Shown here in pieces: positions 11,506 through 26,200 of a stretch of DNA of 64,000 nt. Source of the stretch: Hymenolepis diminuta. Lineage: Eukaryota > Platyhelminthes > Cestoda > Cyclophyllidea > Hymenolepididae. The DNA lies in NCBI GenBank assembly GCA_900708905.1, contig CAADRB010000022.1:1188916-1252915 (forward strand), in the 5' to 3' direction. The stretch's first letter is position 1; every line of letters starts with the position of its first letter. A model generated the notes under the pieces. It did no database searches, was not told the origin of the DNA, and worked only from the letters and a program-made list of their open reading frames with translations. The position numbers and the translations under genes are program-made.

Positions 11506-14500
11506 ATCGGGTAGTCAAAAGGATCAATAGGCCACGCTTTCACTGACTGTAATGGTAGTGAAAACCAAAATCTAGTAGGTTTTTTTCCTTTTGCTCTACA
11601 TCAGATTTTTTCCCATCCGAACTCACCTTGGAACACCTGTGTTATGATTTGATAACTGTACCATCTTAGTCAAAATTCCCCACTGAACGTGTTTTCAGAT
11701 CATGTCGCACGTGGTAATCTCAGATAATAACTCTGCGGAGCCATCCACACCACATGAGACCAGCGACAGATAATCGAGGATGCAACTGAAGTATCAGTAG
11801 GGAAAGGAACACGTGCCAGCTCTGACCGACGGAAATATCAAATAAATTTACGCTGATCTTTGTTTGTCAAAAGAGAAACCAATAAAAATCGCCAACTGAC
11901 AAATATAGCGGCTCAAATTTGTGCGTCAACATGTGTATGATAGAATGCTACAAGTCTAACTCTGATAATCATGAAAATGAGTAACACCCAGAGGCCATTA
12001 AACAGAAGTATGGTGAGGAACATATGTTTTGCGTTCATGTAGTAGTTATCTTTGTGCCAAACATCCCTAAACAAGCTATACAATCATAAATTTGAACAAC
12101 CACGTTACGTCAATTCTCTTACTTATGTAGAAAGGAATTTACACAGACTACCTTGTATCTCTGGTATAGAAACCCTAATTTGGCTAATCAATGAAAGTGA
12201 TCATTCATGTCGTTTGATGTGAGCCGATAAATTTTTGCAGATTATATTAAGAGACCACTAAGGAAACAATGATTTATGACGTATTTTAATTGAAACCGAT
12301 ATTGATAAGAACAAATAAAAGGAATGCTTCTAAATTCGATCTGAATAAGTAGGATCAAAAATACCGGAAATACTGGAGATAGATTCAGAGAGAACACACC
12401 TTTATTAGATCATATCTTAGTATAACGTGTCAATTACAACTGTTTAGATAGGCAAAGTAGAGGCATTTGAGAACAAGGGGATGTTTATCATACTCGTGTT
12501 GCCGTGTAATCCTATACTGTGGACTTGAATACCACAATTTCCTTTTCAAATTAAAAATCAGTAACCAGTAATTGCCTTAATTACATGAATGGTTGGGGAT
12601 TGTGGTTATAATGTAATGTACATGTCGTAACAGGACTCACCAAGGATTTCTATGCTCAAATGAATTTTAATAGTTCTAGAGGATTATTGGTTTACCTACA
12701 GAAAGTAACTCAAGACACTACAAGCCCTAGTTAATCTTGAAACTCTTTATTTTAAGCATTTAGCCCTATCTTTGCATGGTCGAACCGTGTCTTTACACTC
12801 CTCTCCGATTATTCACCTCATTCCAACAACTATGTAATCCCACTTTTCATTTACAGACCGGTTCCCAACCTGTCTACTAGATCTCCTGCTTACATTTCTA
12901 TCTTATAGTCTCTGCCATTCTCACAATACGCTTTGATCAACACAGTCTTGTCGTGCTATAGATTAGGATCCAAAGTAATCTCTTCCCATCATACATTCAA
13001 TATTATCTGTTTACTATCCTTTGCTTCTCTGTCCTATCTGCGAATAACCCATCAGCTTGGTGACTTCGTAACGCCTCTCCGTTTATTTCGTTTAATGGGA
13101 AGATGGTTGACCTAGAGGAATTATTGCTTAACAAACCTATACTATTTAAATTATTTATTCAGAACTCACAATAAGCAACCTGAATAGTACTAAAGTTGTA
13201 GGTGGTGGAATTCTCCAAATTAGGCTTACATTTTTGATGTTTTAGACTGACAAGCCACGAAAGTGTCCAAGAGTCATCGACTATTAAAATACAAAATTAT
13301 AGTGTAACGTCGGCATAGGATTCCACTAACTATGCATAGAGAAAGCTTGTTAAAACGGGAAAAGTTTTACAGTCTAAATGAGCGCATATGTGATGACGCA
13401 TTACACAACCGAAAATTGAGTGTCTGGATTTAGCTACAGGACTGAAAATATTTTTTCTTTCTATCGCTAACTCCAGGCAATAGATCAGGACACTGATATG
13501 TTTTACCTACGAATAATATCAGGGAATAACTCCAAGGTTTGGCAATCTCACGAGGAAATATGTGTAGAAGAGGAAAGACAGGTTAGTTGTGCAGGTTTTG
13601 ATGTTTTGTTCTCTTCTAGTTTAGAACAACCTTATCTACAAAAATGGGATTGAGAGAAGACGGGATAGCAATATTTCGGTTTTATTAAGAGAGGTCTTGA
13701 AGATGAGAGCTGAAGATCCCGTGAAATGAAGAAGTGAAATAGTGTTACAGATGCTTAAAGACGGGACTAAATAAGGCAAAGCATGGATATAGAGAGAGTC
13801 CAGTAGAGCTAAATCATAGAGTTAATTGTTTCAGATATTAGTAAAGAAGTTAGAATGTATGTTAGTCTCAGTGGGGAGCCTAAAAACACTTGCCTTGGGA
13901 TCATATCACATAGTCAGCCACTTCATGTTAGAATAAATGCGTTAAGGACAAGAAATCCGTAACTAGAAACAAGTTGCTCATTTTGACAAACACTTTTCGA
14001 ACCTAAGTCTATATTAGCAGGTGTTGGGACTCATAAGTCGGCTTGTTGTTTGACATTATCGCACACTTCGTTTTAATAGCCTCAAATAAATAGCATATTT
14101 GCCACGAATACCAATTATTAGGAGGTGGTTAATTTTCCATTTGTTGCCATCAGCACTTAACGCTTTGAGGATTCAGATTTAATCATTCGTTCTGAATAGT
14201 AATTTTGAAATTTATTATAAAGGCCAACTGTTAAATTAGCTAGTGATTTTGCGTTACTATAGATAAAATTGCTTGGATTATCTTATGCACGATTCTCAAA
14301 TACTTTTCTAGATAAAGACGCGAAAAATAAGCGAAGAAATTCGGAAGTGTTGGAAAAAATTCTCATTCATTTACTTTTTCAATTTGTATTAATTCTGTTT
14401 TCTCAAAATGGTCGCTTACAATTCGTAACCAAAAATATTATTCTAACAAAATGAGATATAGTTTTCAAGATATTACATTTGCTGGGAGAGTAGAATTTCG

Positions 14501-16229
14501 ATCTTGAAGGAAAGATCCCCATTGATCGTTGTGTCCCTTTGTTCATAGGATCTTCTTAGCTTGAGATAATTGAAGTGATTGAAACCCGGCAGTGAAGACA
14601 ATTTAGTGGAAAATTGCACTTTTAAACTGTTTATTTTTTAAAGACAAGGGTTAATAGATATATTTCTTTATAATTACGTAGTTCACAAATCATTTAATAC
14701 CAGAGGGAATAAGGAGTGCTTTTTGAACTACGCAAATTAATTAGATTGATCGGTGACACCTTTCCCATCGTCGAAGCTGCAACGTGGTTATTCCTTAAAA
14801 GCAATGATTTGAAAATTATAAAAATCTTCCTGACAAAATATTCAATTTATATTTAAACGTTCATCTGATCATTCAGACTAATGAAATCATATTGATAACT
14901 CTGCGCTGTGAGCTCTGCTAAGATGAGGTAAATGAGAAAAGTGATTAAAGTGACAGGACCGACCACCACGATTAAACGGGAGATTGTGGATAAGAATTTG
15001 ATTAGTTATTCAGGAGACTAACTGTGAGATTGGAATTTCGGAACATAGATCAATGAACTACCAGTTAGTGAATACTCTAAAACCCGAATCCGAAGTAATA
15101 CTTTTGACACTCCTTTCGTTTCCCTCCCCCTTTAGTCCTATTTAACTTTACTCGCCCAGTTTCTATTGCTTTCCCATAATGAAAAATTGTAATATTTTCT
15201 GCATTACCGTGAGTTATAATGATTATTACAATGAAAACCATTAGTCTCATTAAATATGCCATTAACGAAAAAATTATTATCGTTTTCTGTTCTAATTAGG
15301 GATAATCCAAATAATGGGTAATTATGATTCTGAAGCTCCATTCCTGTTTTAGAGCTCCTTCCCGTTAGTCCGAAAACGGTTACGGCAAAAGGGAACCATC
15401 GACAACAAACTTGTGATAATAAAATTTCAACATACGCGATTAGTAATCTTGGATTAGAATTAGACAAATCACGTAATTAAACAAGTCGGCAGATAGGGAG
15501 GGATCATGATTTCCCTTCCCACTTGACTGAGTTTTATAGTTCTTAATAGAATTTATACATATGAAACAGAAAAAACAGACTGAGCAATCATTACGGATAA
15601 TGACATACCTGTCAGTCTCGTAATTATGTTGTACAGAGTGGAATGGTAGTGAATATTTTAACACAATTTTAGCGTTTCCCAAGTGATAAGCTCACAGGTT
15701 AATTAAGGATATTTTGAAATATATAAGGGTGAAAGGGAATAAGGAAATGGAATAGGAACCCGGAGGAAAGAGGAAAGGCGTCAGTTGTGAGAGAGGGCAA
15801 ATGTGAGCATGATGAGGTAATTTTGTGGTTGCACAACCAAAGTTAAAAATTCACCAACGGACAATCAGGCCTAAGTCAGCTGTATACCATTCAATCCTGC
15901 GAATTTGGATTAAAGGTAATATTCTATTAAAAGAAACATTCCACAGTTATCGTTGTAGTTCTAATCTGTTAATATTTTTAAAATAAGTTTATTTTACAAT
16001 AAGAGCTATTACTACCGGTAGTTAATTTGTTGAAGATATGACAACCTCAGATGAGCTAATCTGGTTTCTCTCAAAGGAGAGAATAGGCTTAGGACTGATG
16101 TACACTGAATGAACTTCGAAACTGGGTTTCATTTGTCACAAAATCATATGAGCAGAAATATCTTAACGGGAAATAAGTAAATCTCAAGCTCTTTTTTCAT
16201 GACTGATAAGGATAAGACTACTTTAGAAG
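11506..16229. other. Intergenic, no gene seen
   Basis: About 4.7 kb of AT-rich sequence. A pyrimidine-rich stretch at about 12730-13110 looks like the pyrimidine-rich parts of the LTR-like remnants at 240-1090 and 60480-60850, but I could not align it convincingly. No splice-flanked coding segment was recognised. Confidence 0.35.
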
Positions 16230-16545
16230 CCAGGAGAAATCATAGAGCTTCCGCCCCTCTTATAAGAGATAGGATAAAATAGCCTTCTTCGAGTGAGAAG
16301 ACCAAGAGTTGGGTTGGACAAATTTGCATTGAACACCCGGAAGTGAATGAAATAGGATAGGGGGAAAGAATGGAAGCAGGAATTAGAAAGAAGGAGGAAA
16401 GCTTCAGTGCCGAACAAAGACTATCCGAAGTGCGAGGAATAGGCGAAAGGTGGTTAAACGATTTCGTACTCTTTGTTCATTAAGGAGCAGCTGAGAGTTA
16501 GGTATGAGTCAGTACGCGCGCTAGACATAAAGGCAAAAAACCCAG
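16230..16545 (+). repeat. Dispersed repeat, copy 2 (family also at 3380-3665)
   Basis: Colinear with 3380-3665, with several small insertions and deletions between them. Diagnostic blocks are CGAGTGAGAAGACCAAG, TGCATTGAACA, GCGAGGAATAGGCGAAA and ATGAGTCAGTACGCGCG. It contains no intact reading frame of note. Confidence 0.6.
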
Positions 16546-18540
16546 AGTCAACGTACGCGGGTACTAAAAATACTTCTCATTTCACTTACTCTTCCCTCTG
16601 GTATGTGTCCTCATTCGGCTCAATTCTTCGGTACGAACATCAGTAGATCATTTTATTTTAACCACAAACTTTGACTATTTAATTGTAAACAGAGTGAGAT
16701 CGATTAATATGATTTCAAAAAAGCTAATATGATAACAATCACTTCGAGCGTTACATAAAAAGCAAGACTAGGGCTTGCTGCGAAACATTCTTTACTTGAA
16801 AACTGATTCAAAATTATTTTATTTTTTTAAGAAAAACACATATATTGAAGTTTATTTTACCAAAGCCTTTGCTTTTAAATCAAACTCGGAGTAAGGTGTG
16901 AGAGCAGAAAAATTATTGCTTACTTAAATCAGCTAAATATACGTTTTTAGCTAAAAAGGGACGAAATTCTTTAACAAGTTTAAATATGTTCCAATATTTT
17001 CATCCAATGTTATTTCGACGTGTTTTGGTAGACTGAATCACATGATGTAAACCGATCACGGATACAAAAGTTTGCTGTGCCAACCAGGACAAGGCAATGC
17101 CCAATAAACTGAAAAACAGATCTTTTGCTTAATATAATGAAATAACATATTCATTATAATTTAAACTATTTTGGTCACTTCAAATCATATGTTATGGACC
17201 AAAGATTGGTCAAATAGATGCATGATTCCCACCGTGGGACATTCAAATGCCGTGATAATATTATCATATTTAGTAAAACGTATATAATAATGCTTACGAA
17301 ATATGTCTCTAATTGAGCTCTTAGTTAAAGTGAAGTTGTTTCTATTCAAACATGTTTATGATATATTCAAACGCAGTCTAAAATATAGGGATTTTGAAAT
17401 TTTAACAAGACTTTTCAGTTCGTTCTATTAACTCAAAACATCTCTATTAGGCTCATCTACCTGTTCTCGTTCTGCATGGAGGCATGAAGGAATGGAAGTT
17501 TTATGGCCAATCACTCATCTAAATCGACCCGTCGTTAAGTTTTGAATCTCATGGACATGGACTCACTAAGGAACCAGATGATCAAATCTTAAAATTCGAA
17601 AAATAGGCCATTGCACAATGAACTACATCCCTCACGAGGTCACCAAATCAATATATTTGACTAGCAAATATAGTGGGACTCTTGGTGTCTTGACTTCAGT
17701 ATCTGCTCTATATAGTCTCCATCTCATTTTCCTTTAGTGAACTGTTTAGCTGTCTTTTCATGTTTAAAACTAGTAAATGCATTGCTTGCCCTGATATAGG
17801 GGATGATAACTAACTCAAACGTTTTTTATTGTTATATGTCTTTAAATTAGCCTTTTAAAAGCATTATAATTTATCCAGATTTCAGAGAGCGGGATTTCTG
17901 AGGAACAGAATCATGTGTGTCAGTCAAACGGCAGTGCCAGCTGCAAGTTGATACTGGTTTAATTAAAATGCCAAGCGAGAATTTGTATCTCTGTGTGGTG
18001 TGCAGTATGCTGTGTACGTACCGCTAAACCAAGGTGTGTCTATGAAATGAGGTGGCACTTGGCAATGTGGTAGCAGCTTATTGAAGTGCGCATGGCAATC
18101 AAAATCACATTGCTACTTAATTGAAGTAAGTACAATGATTACTAATGTAATTGCCAGGATCAGAGTTGGAGTTCTGTGATTTAAAGAAACTTACGTTCAT
18201 AGTCATGAATTGCATCACTTAAATATGGTAGCGATGATAAGTGTTGGACGGGGAAATATATGATCTTTGGATATAGAGGAGAGTGAATTTTAAAGGAATC
18301 AGCCCTATAAAGTAATACTTTTTTCTCAGTTTGATAAGTCCGAATGGATTCCTTGTTTAAGGCACTTTAGACTTATCTGTGAAAAATAGTTCCAGATGTC
18401 GGCTTTCATTAACATTTCTAAGTTAGCGCAGCAATTTCCTTTCCATTCCTCGGTTTTAGATTTTGGCCTGAAGGATGACTGCATTTTCCAAAATTGCACT
18501 TTAGGCACATTTTTTTTGCATAAGAACGCTTTATATCTCA
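16546..18540. other. Intergenic, no gene seen
   Basis: AT-rich with only short reading frames. A reading frame on the minus strand (18326-18664) partly overlaps the next repeat and has no recognisable domain. Confidence 0.35.
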
Positions 18541-18905
18541 ATGATTCAAACCCCTCTCTGTCGAGGTCATCGGTTCTCCTTGCTGCATCTGCACTCATAC
18601 CCTCACGTGCATCCTTGCCCAAGTGACTCACATAAACTGTCTTTGCATTCCCACTTACATACACATGGTAGACGTGTTTGTCATCTGCCGGCTCCTACGC
18701 TCCCCTCGCATTCCTTCTATTTCACATCTTTCTTACTCGCTTGAATCCTCATCATGCTTTATTCAATGCACTTCGGCCCACTCAACTCTTTTGGAAACTG
18801 TTGTTTGCCGTCTGTTAGCTGCCATTAGTTGTTACTCTAACTTCTGGATTCTTTCAATTCCTAGCTTTTCATGTCTAAAATTTGGTCGCCAACATGGGAT
18901 ATCAG
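18541..18905 (-). repeat. LTR-like dispersed repeat, copy 3 (paired with 62720-63085)
   Basis: On the plus strand this shares, in order with 62720-63085, the blocks GCCCAAGTGACTCACATAAA versus ACCCAAGTGACTCATATAAA, CGCTCCCCTC, CTCGCTTGAATCCTCATC versus CTCGCTTCAATCCTTATC, and CCACTCAAC versus CTACTCAAC. It ends in TTTGGTCGCCAACATGGGAT, which could be a primer-binding site after an LTR end. Its reverse complement looks related to the repeats at 3380 and 16230 (shared GTTGRGTKGG and TTGCATTGAA), hence the strand given; that link is tentative. Confidence 0.5.
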
Positions 18906-20231
18906 GAGATTAGAGTACAACTGCTTTGTTTACGTGAACTTCTAAAATATGGCCTCGATCCTTTTTTTACCATGGCCAATTGTTACTCGGGTGGTCAACA
19001 TCGACCAATCAGATGCCTTAAATCTAAGTTTTAACTAAACTTGTTTTTTTATAACTGATTGATGCTTCGAGTAATGGTGATTATCTCTACAAGTTCGGGA
19101 TATTTTTAAAGAATGAGAAGGGGAAAGTTATATTTGTTAACCTTATATAATAAAGAAATATCAAAGTCCTCATTTTGAAGGCAAACTAATGTCGACCTCA
19201 AATGAAAAAGAGGCCTGAGATTTTTAGAGAGTCTAATTTGCATCTGGAAAAGCCCTTCATTTTGAATTTAATATCAAAAAAAGCAGCTAGCATGTAGCCT
19301 TGGAATCTTAGTTTAATTCACTTTATATTTGAGAAAGGTTGTATTTTCCTTAAACACTCTAAGCTCTTAATAGAAAAAAATTTTTAGCACATGCGGACAC
19401 TCGATTCCCGAGACATTTCCATTTGACTTGTCCCCTATTGATCAACTCTTCCTTATGTGATTGACCATACTAACCCCTAGCTGTCCACCGATGAATATCC
19501 AACCTATCACTTCTCCCGAAATTGCTATTTTAATGACATGTCACCATATTTTCAGCCATTTCTCGATTTGAAAAGGTTCACTACGTGAATCAAACCCCAA
19601 AACAGCTCTTTTTCGTATATCACTCAAATGACTCACTCAATCACATCCCAGTCTTCCGATCTGAGAGGGGAGGGATAATAGAGCTGGTAATCTAATTTTA
19701 TAATTAGTAGTAGTAGATAGCTCCAATCTACCGCGGCAGCAAGCTCAAGTCTACCCATTAATTACTACGATGAAATCTTATTTAATGTGAAAGACCTTTA
19801 ACAGATTTTTCCGGTTTGACAAGACTTACCATTTAAAAATTTCAAATCAAATAAAAGGGGATAAAATGAAAATCACTACTTAGTAACTTCTAGCTTAAAC
19901 GTTTATAATAATCGGTTATAATGATCCATCCCAACATCGTACAGATGATATCTCGGAAAGATAACCGAATTTCTTCAATTTGTCCCTGTTCTTGAACCAG
20001 AGATATTACGTAATATCACTAACACATACTAATCCGTAATCTTCTTGAATCAGGAATAAATACAACAACACATATCACAGCAACATAAAAAGGCATGCAT
20101 TATTTATATTTATATAGCAAAATAGGAATCGATGATTTAAAAGTGAGAAGGAGGGGGACATATGTGGTGTACAATGAACATATGAACAGAGTGAGAAGAG
20201 GAGCGGCAGAGGTATTGGTGAATGACAGCCC
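18906..20231. other. Intergenic between NUP153-side repeats and the LIG1 3' end
   Basis: No exon seen. On the LIG1 transcript strand no canonical AATAAA was found near the stop; AATATA around 20108 is only a weak polyadenylation candidate. Confidence 0.35.
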
Positions 20232-23200
20232 TCAATAAAAATCCTCGTCATCACCCGGTTGTTTGTCAGCATTCTTGACCTGCTCCTGATTGCAGTACAT
20301 TTCATAAACCTGAGCAGCTGTGGTGGCATCTTCGGGCTTCTTGTCGTCACGCACGCGAAGAAATCGTGGGAAACGCAGTGAAAGACCCTTCTCTGGATCG
20401 GCCTGAAAGAAAAAAGGGAATATATTAAAGGATCAATACCATTCGTTACAACTTAAAACTAAGAGTGGGACTGATTTAGCTTTAATTTTACGAGATTAAG
20501 TTGTAAATGGAAATGGGGTCTCCTCTTACAGACACAGATCGAGTCGTGTGCCTGATTAAACGAGTGGTAATGGGACTAAGCTCATCGTTGCGCATGCAGC
20601 AAGATGATCATGCATACTGAATAAAAAGTTTCTCAATAAAAATCGGCTTCATTCCCTAAGTTTACTTGCTAGAAATCACATAGTTTCAATAAAATAATGA
20701 GTTTTAATATGATCAAATGAAGTGTGAAAGTAAACAAAATGATCAAGCTCTGTCAGAACAGAAAATAATTTAAAAGAGTCCTCTAGCACATCTGTTTCTG
20801 TATCTTAACTTTCTTTAAAATCTCTAGGAAAGTTAAATTTAATATTATGATCTAGCAGATGGGAGGAATGACATTTCACGAAGAATAGGGCAAATCAAGC
20901 ATTACTCGAAGTACTTGGTAGGAGCAGTAAATATTGGTTACGAAAATCAATATGGAGCACAGTAAACACAACCACCGAGTTAGTTCTTTTGAATTTTCAG
21001 ACGTTTATATACGATTTAGCTTAGAATAAACCAAAGCCTACGATAAACATTGTAAATTGTTTGTTTCTACATTGCCAACCATGCGAGTGCGTAATTGATT
21101 AACCATGATCCTTGTATATCTATCAACTTTAATATTGAGTTTTGGTCATGAATAGATTAACATTATCAGCCGAACGATACTACCAGATGTGAATTCTTTA
21201 TTCAATCATCATTGCAATTCACTTTTTACAACGTAATTTTAATGAGGGTCAATTGCCATTGTGCTGTTAAAATTAGGTCACCACTCCTTAGTGTTCTCGT
21301 TTTTTTTGTCATGTGGAGTGTACAGCACTATCAAGGCTATCCAAATGGATCACTTGTGCTGTAAAACATTCCGGAAAGTGTGGCGTGCTACTCATCAAGC
21401 AAACACGGCCAAGCGTGCAGAGGTCTACCTGCCAATCAGCGATCAATATTTGTGCAGCGCTGCGTTAATTTAACTCACAACTACTACGCATATTCAGCGA
21501 AATTCTCCTCACTGTACCTCCTGTGTTCTCAATACTTTGATCGCTTGCTCTCATCTTTATACCTTTTATGTTCCCTGGTACACCTTTCTATCATTCATAC
21601 TTTACAAACCTTTATGCGCCTTCATTCTATATTGTCTTAACTATACGACATTCATTAATAAAGCCTTATTTAGACCACACCTCCTCCAAGAACTTAGATT
21701 GTATTAAATAACTAGCATCTGAAAACAAAATAGCAATCATGGAAAAGATAAGGAGGATTATAAAAGATATCAAGAATCATGAAAACACAGAAGCCATTCG
21801 CTTACTATTCCAGCAGCGGCTTTATGAGCAGGTGAAATACTGATATCAGCAGCCTTCACTTCCCACACTTGCACGGGTTCGAACCAGTGATCTGGCTGGA
21901 GATTCCTATCATATTGATAGTAGGTCTTTGCTGAGGGGATAATGTGATCCTTCAAGAAGTCCGACAACTTCGCCAGATCCTCGTCCTTCAAACCTGTACC
22001 GACCTAAAAGGAATAGAAAATAGTGAAAACGCATACAAATTCGTGCTAATAAAATATGCCAATGAGTACATCAAATAAAAATTCTAAAGCAATAACCCCT
22101 TTGCTTACTAACTATCGTAATCACAAGTCTAAGGCTCATTTAGTACTTATGAAATAACAGAACTGTTCATAGATAAGAAAACAACGATTTAAATTAGTTG
22201 AGAGAAAGCAAAGAAAGAAGTTAGTTCGTCACCGTGTATGTTTGGCATGCCAAAGATCACAGGTTCAATTCTCGTCGATGTACACCCAGTGAGCGGAACG
22301 GCCAACCGCATTGATTAAGTATGGCTAACGTAGAGAGTGACAGAATTCGAATTTCTCACCATGGAAGCTCTATGATACCATTCTACCCAAGATGAGTGTT
22401 GGAAAACGCTTTACTAAATGGGCTTTGGAATTAATCTTATTATAACTATCAAGACACGTTAAACCTTGATTCAAAAGCACCCAAACTTAGAAAAGTCAAA
22501 TGATTAAAATTTATACTTTTGCCATTTAATGATATGCAAGCTATTTATCAAAAAATACTGATTTGAAAAGATTAACGTACTTTCAAGATTAACAGTTTGC
22601 TTTACTATGTTAAAACCACATTAGCTTGCATCATAATGCATTCTCTGCCTTTGTGAGTGCGTTGAATTGGTAGGATCAATTAGCGCTAGACATCCTGGCC
22701 AAAAATGTACTTAGTCATCCAGGGGACAAATTTTTGAATTTTGAAACGTAAAGCGGCGAGCTCGCTACTAAGCGCGGTGCACAACCCGGCACCAAAATAA
22801 TTATTTTGATACTCTGAATTTATTCTTAACATCAATTTGATCACCCCTCCTTTATCCCATATTCGATTATTTACTTACGCGACTCCTGTTACCTTGCCAC
22901 AATAAGATATTGTAAATAATTTTAACTTGAAACAGAATAAAACAATAATAATAATAAAATCTAATATACGTTCACCTTCTATTTAACTTAGTTTGTAATC
23001 ACTAAGTAGATCATATTTAGCGTCCCTTACTCCTTTCATTGTTTGAATATACGACGACTCTGAGCCTGAGACTCAACTAAATTGTAGTCCTTTTATAACC
23101 AAATAAAAGCCTCAGTAGTTCGAATAAATCCCCCTATACTTAACGATAAATAGTTGATAGGCATATATACCACTAACCCATAACATATTTCAACCGCACT

Positions 23201-26200
23201 ATACTCTCCGTTTAACCAATTAAATAGGGTTGAATACTCATACGACAAGTCGATTGCATTTCTCTTGTTATTCTTAATCCAAAAAAGAGCAAAGCTCACT
23301 TTGCAAATTGTCTGATACTCCTCATCATCTGGATTATAACAGGCGAGAAGAAAGCCACCATAGCGGCCAGTTCGTTTTCCAGTCCCATGAAAACCACCAA
23401 TTACAACAAGATCCAGAGTGTCGCCAACTCCTTCAAGGTAATCCTTCTTGAGCTGTAACAATTGAAACAAAAATGCATAGAATTTAGAAAAATGATAAGT
23501 AGCGTAAAATGAAGTAAAGCCCGGTTGTACCTTGAGCCAATTTCTTGAACGCTTAGCGATTTCGTATGTTGCTCCCTTGTCCAGAGTTTTAACCATAAGC
23601 CCTTCACAATTTCCTAAAAAGAATTAATAAAATTTACTTTGACACTTTGAGATGAGGTTATCAGCTGAACTATCCCTTCAATTCAATCCAGTCATTCTAT
23701 GTACACCATAATGAAACGGTTTAGCGATCATTTGTCTGAAGTTTCAGTCAAAACTAAAAGCATATATCCTAAGAAGACATCATTCAAAGTATCTACCCCA
23801 CATATACTACTTTTAAACAAGAACCAGTAAAATTTAGAACTTCCATCATATTTCCAGTACTGCCAAAATAACCAAAACTGAACTAACATCTAGGTGCATG
23901 ATTGTAGATGTGAATGTGTCTCCTTTATACTACTTAAATGCATTTCAGCCTCTATGATCATGAAAGAATTTCGCACAATCTTCGCAGAAAGCCGGTGATT
24001 TCAGTAATTTAGAGGAAGGGGAGAGAGAGCATATGTATAGTTAATTCCCTCTCCCTCTCTGGCCCTGCTAGCAGCTAATTGGTTGATGGAGGGAAGGGAA
24101 CAAAGCGCCTTGCGACTTACCTTTGATCGATTCGTCCATAAAACGCGCAATTTCATCCGTGTCTGAGCTGTCCAGGGACGTAGCGAATACAAATTTACCG
24201 GGAAGAGTTGGGAAGACCGTCCTGTAAAATAATAAAAAATTGCGTAGTTGATATGCATCAAATCGTATAGTTTCACAATCGCTGTCAAGGTTAAAAAAAG
24301 ATTATTACTGTATGTGGAGTGTATAATATATGTATTTAATTTCCAAGCCTTTGCGGGAGCAGCATCCTAAAACCTTTTGGTAAGAAACTTCTTTTGCCAG
24401 TGCCGTTCACTGGTGGTGTGTGAATGATTATTGAACTCATGATCGTTGGTATTTCAGAAGACCAAGCTCACGGTACATATGAAAGTGGTTAAGAAAGTGA
24501 ACATAAAAAGGCGTCTCCTTGATTCTAGAATAACAAGAGGCTTCTACAAAAAAAGTTCCAAAGGTTGTTTAACTGCAAAGATTTCATCTCCCAAATTATT
24601 AGTCTCTGAATGTCACGTGCGTATTGTCATTTTTTTACTTCAACTTTCTAGAATGACTAAATACCTATTATTGAAATAAACACTGCAAATAACGAATTCC
24701 AAAGTAACAAACGGCCTGCTTAGAATCAAAATGTAGTTAATAACATAAAAGATAGACATAACGCAATATAGACGGATTAGTTATAGCACTATAAACAATA
24801 ATATCACAAAATGAAATCGTTATGCTACTAATTAGCCACTTAGTAGTACATTAAAGCGACACCCCGGCCATAGATTCTAATACCCACTCGTTGAATGTCA
24901 ATGTGTGGAGGGTGAATAAAAATAATCAGAGTATATCTTAAATGCCTAAGTTTACAGATATTTTTTATTTTGTATACAATGACAGGTTCACACGTACCTA
25001 AGTAATTCACGTCGCTTCCTCAGTGGCAGTTCCGTTAGCGAGACGCCGTTGAGGTAAAGAAGATCAAAAGCGAAGATGCAAACACGAACCTTCACATCTT
25101 CTTCTTGAACGTCCTAAAATGTTAAACAAAGGAAAAAAAACATAAGAACGAATTTTTTATATATTCACTTCTATCCCAGATTATTGTAACCATCAATTTT
25201 GATAAACTCATATAATGGACTGAATTTTCAGCTATTTTAATAAAAAATGTCTATATCTAAGTGGTTTCTCCATCTAATAATCAGACAATAATCAGGTAAT
25301 TTTCTACACACAAACTTCGTATACAATCTTTTATTCTGTACTGCAAATACCATATCTTATAACGTTATGGTTTCACTAATTACCTCTAGAGAAATGTCTG
25401 TAACCTCTTTATTAAACAGAAAAAAGACGTCGGTTTATAATTAAATCTGACCATTAGCTTCTTAATTGCTTCTTAATACATAAAAAGTTTCTATGCATTG
25501 GGAGGTAAATTCTCCCGGATTCCCTTAATCTGGCTCCAATATCTGAAAGGCTGAATGAAGAGATTACTTTTAAATAAACTCATTGTATTAAAAGTCTCCA
25601 CGTACTTATATGGAGAAGCTAAGCAGAGAGACTTTTAATTAAACGGAACTATCTCAAAGAGATTCCCATCAAGCAGCCTTGGAGATACTGAATTCAGAGT
25701 AGAGATCACAGGAGAATTTCCAGTTGAATCGATATAAGCTTTTCAAGATTAGGCGACACAGAGACGAAGGTCCCGAGGAAGTTACTGGCCGATAGCAATC
25801 TAGAGTTCGGAAGTGTGGTTACTAGAATATCACACCCGAGAAATTTGAGAAAACAATGATAATATAAGCATTGATACTCAGGATGAAAACGAGCAACTGA
25901 TCGGAAAACTTCAACTGAAAGACTCAGCGAACAAATTCAGATAAAGGATCGAAATTCGCCATGAGCTCATTTCCGAAGATAATGGTCTTTCAAATTTGAA
26001 AGCGATACCGGCACGGCAGTTACCATACGTTTAATACTAATCCATTTTAATGATCTATATAGTCGGAAAAAATCCTAGACAACTTGCTAACAGAAACAGC
26101 ACTTTCTGGACAATCATAATCCAGAACACCAACAAATCTCCATACCTTTCTCTTTCGAGTGCTGAGAACTTGAAAAGGCAAGATTTGCTGAGCATCAACA

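Noticed and set aside
22640..22790. Possible tRNA gene or SINE in LIG1 intron 14
   Set aside because: Some tRNA-like words (GCGTTGAATTGGTAGG, GGTGCACAACCCGG) are present but no acceptor stem or consistent arm spacing can be found.
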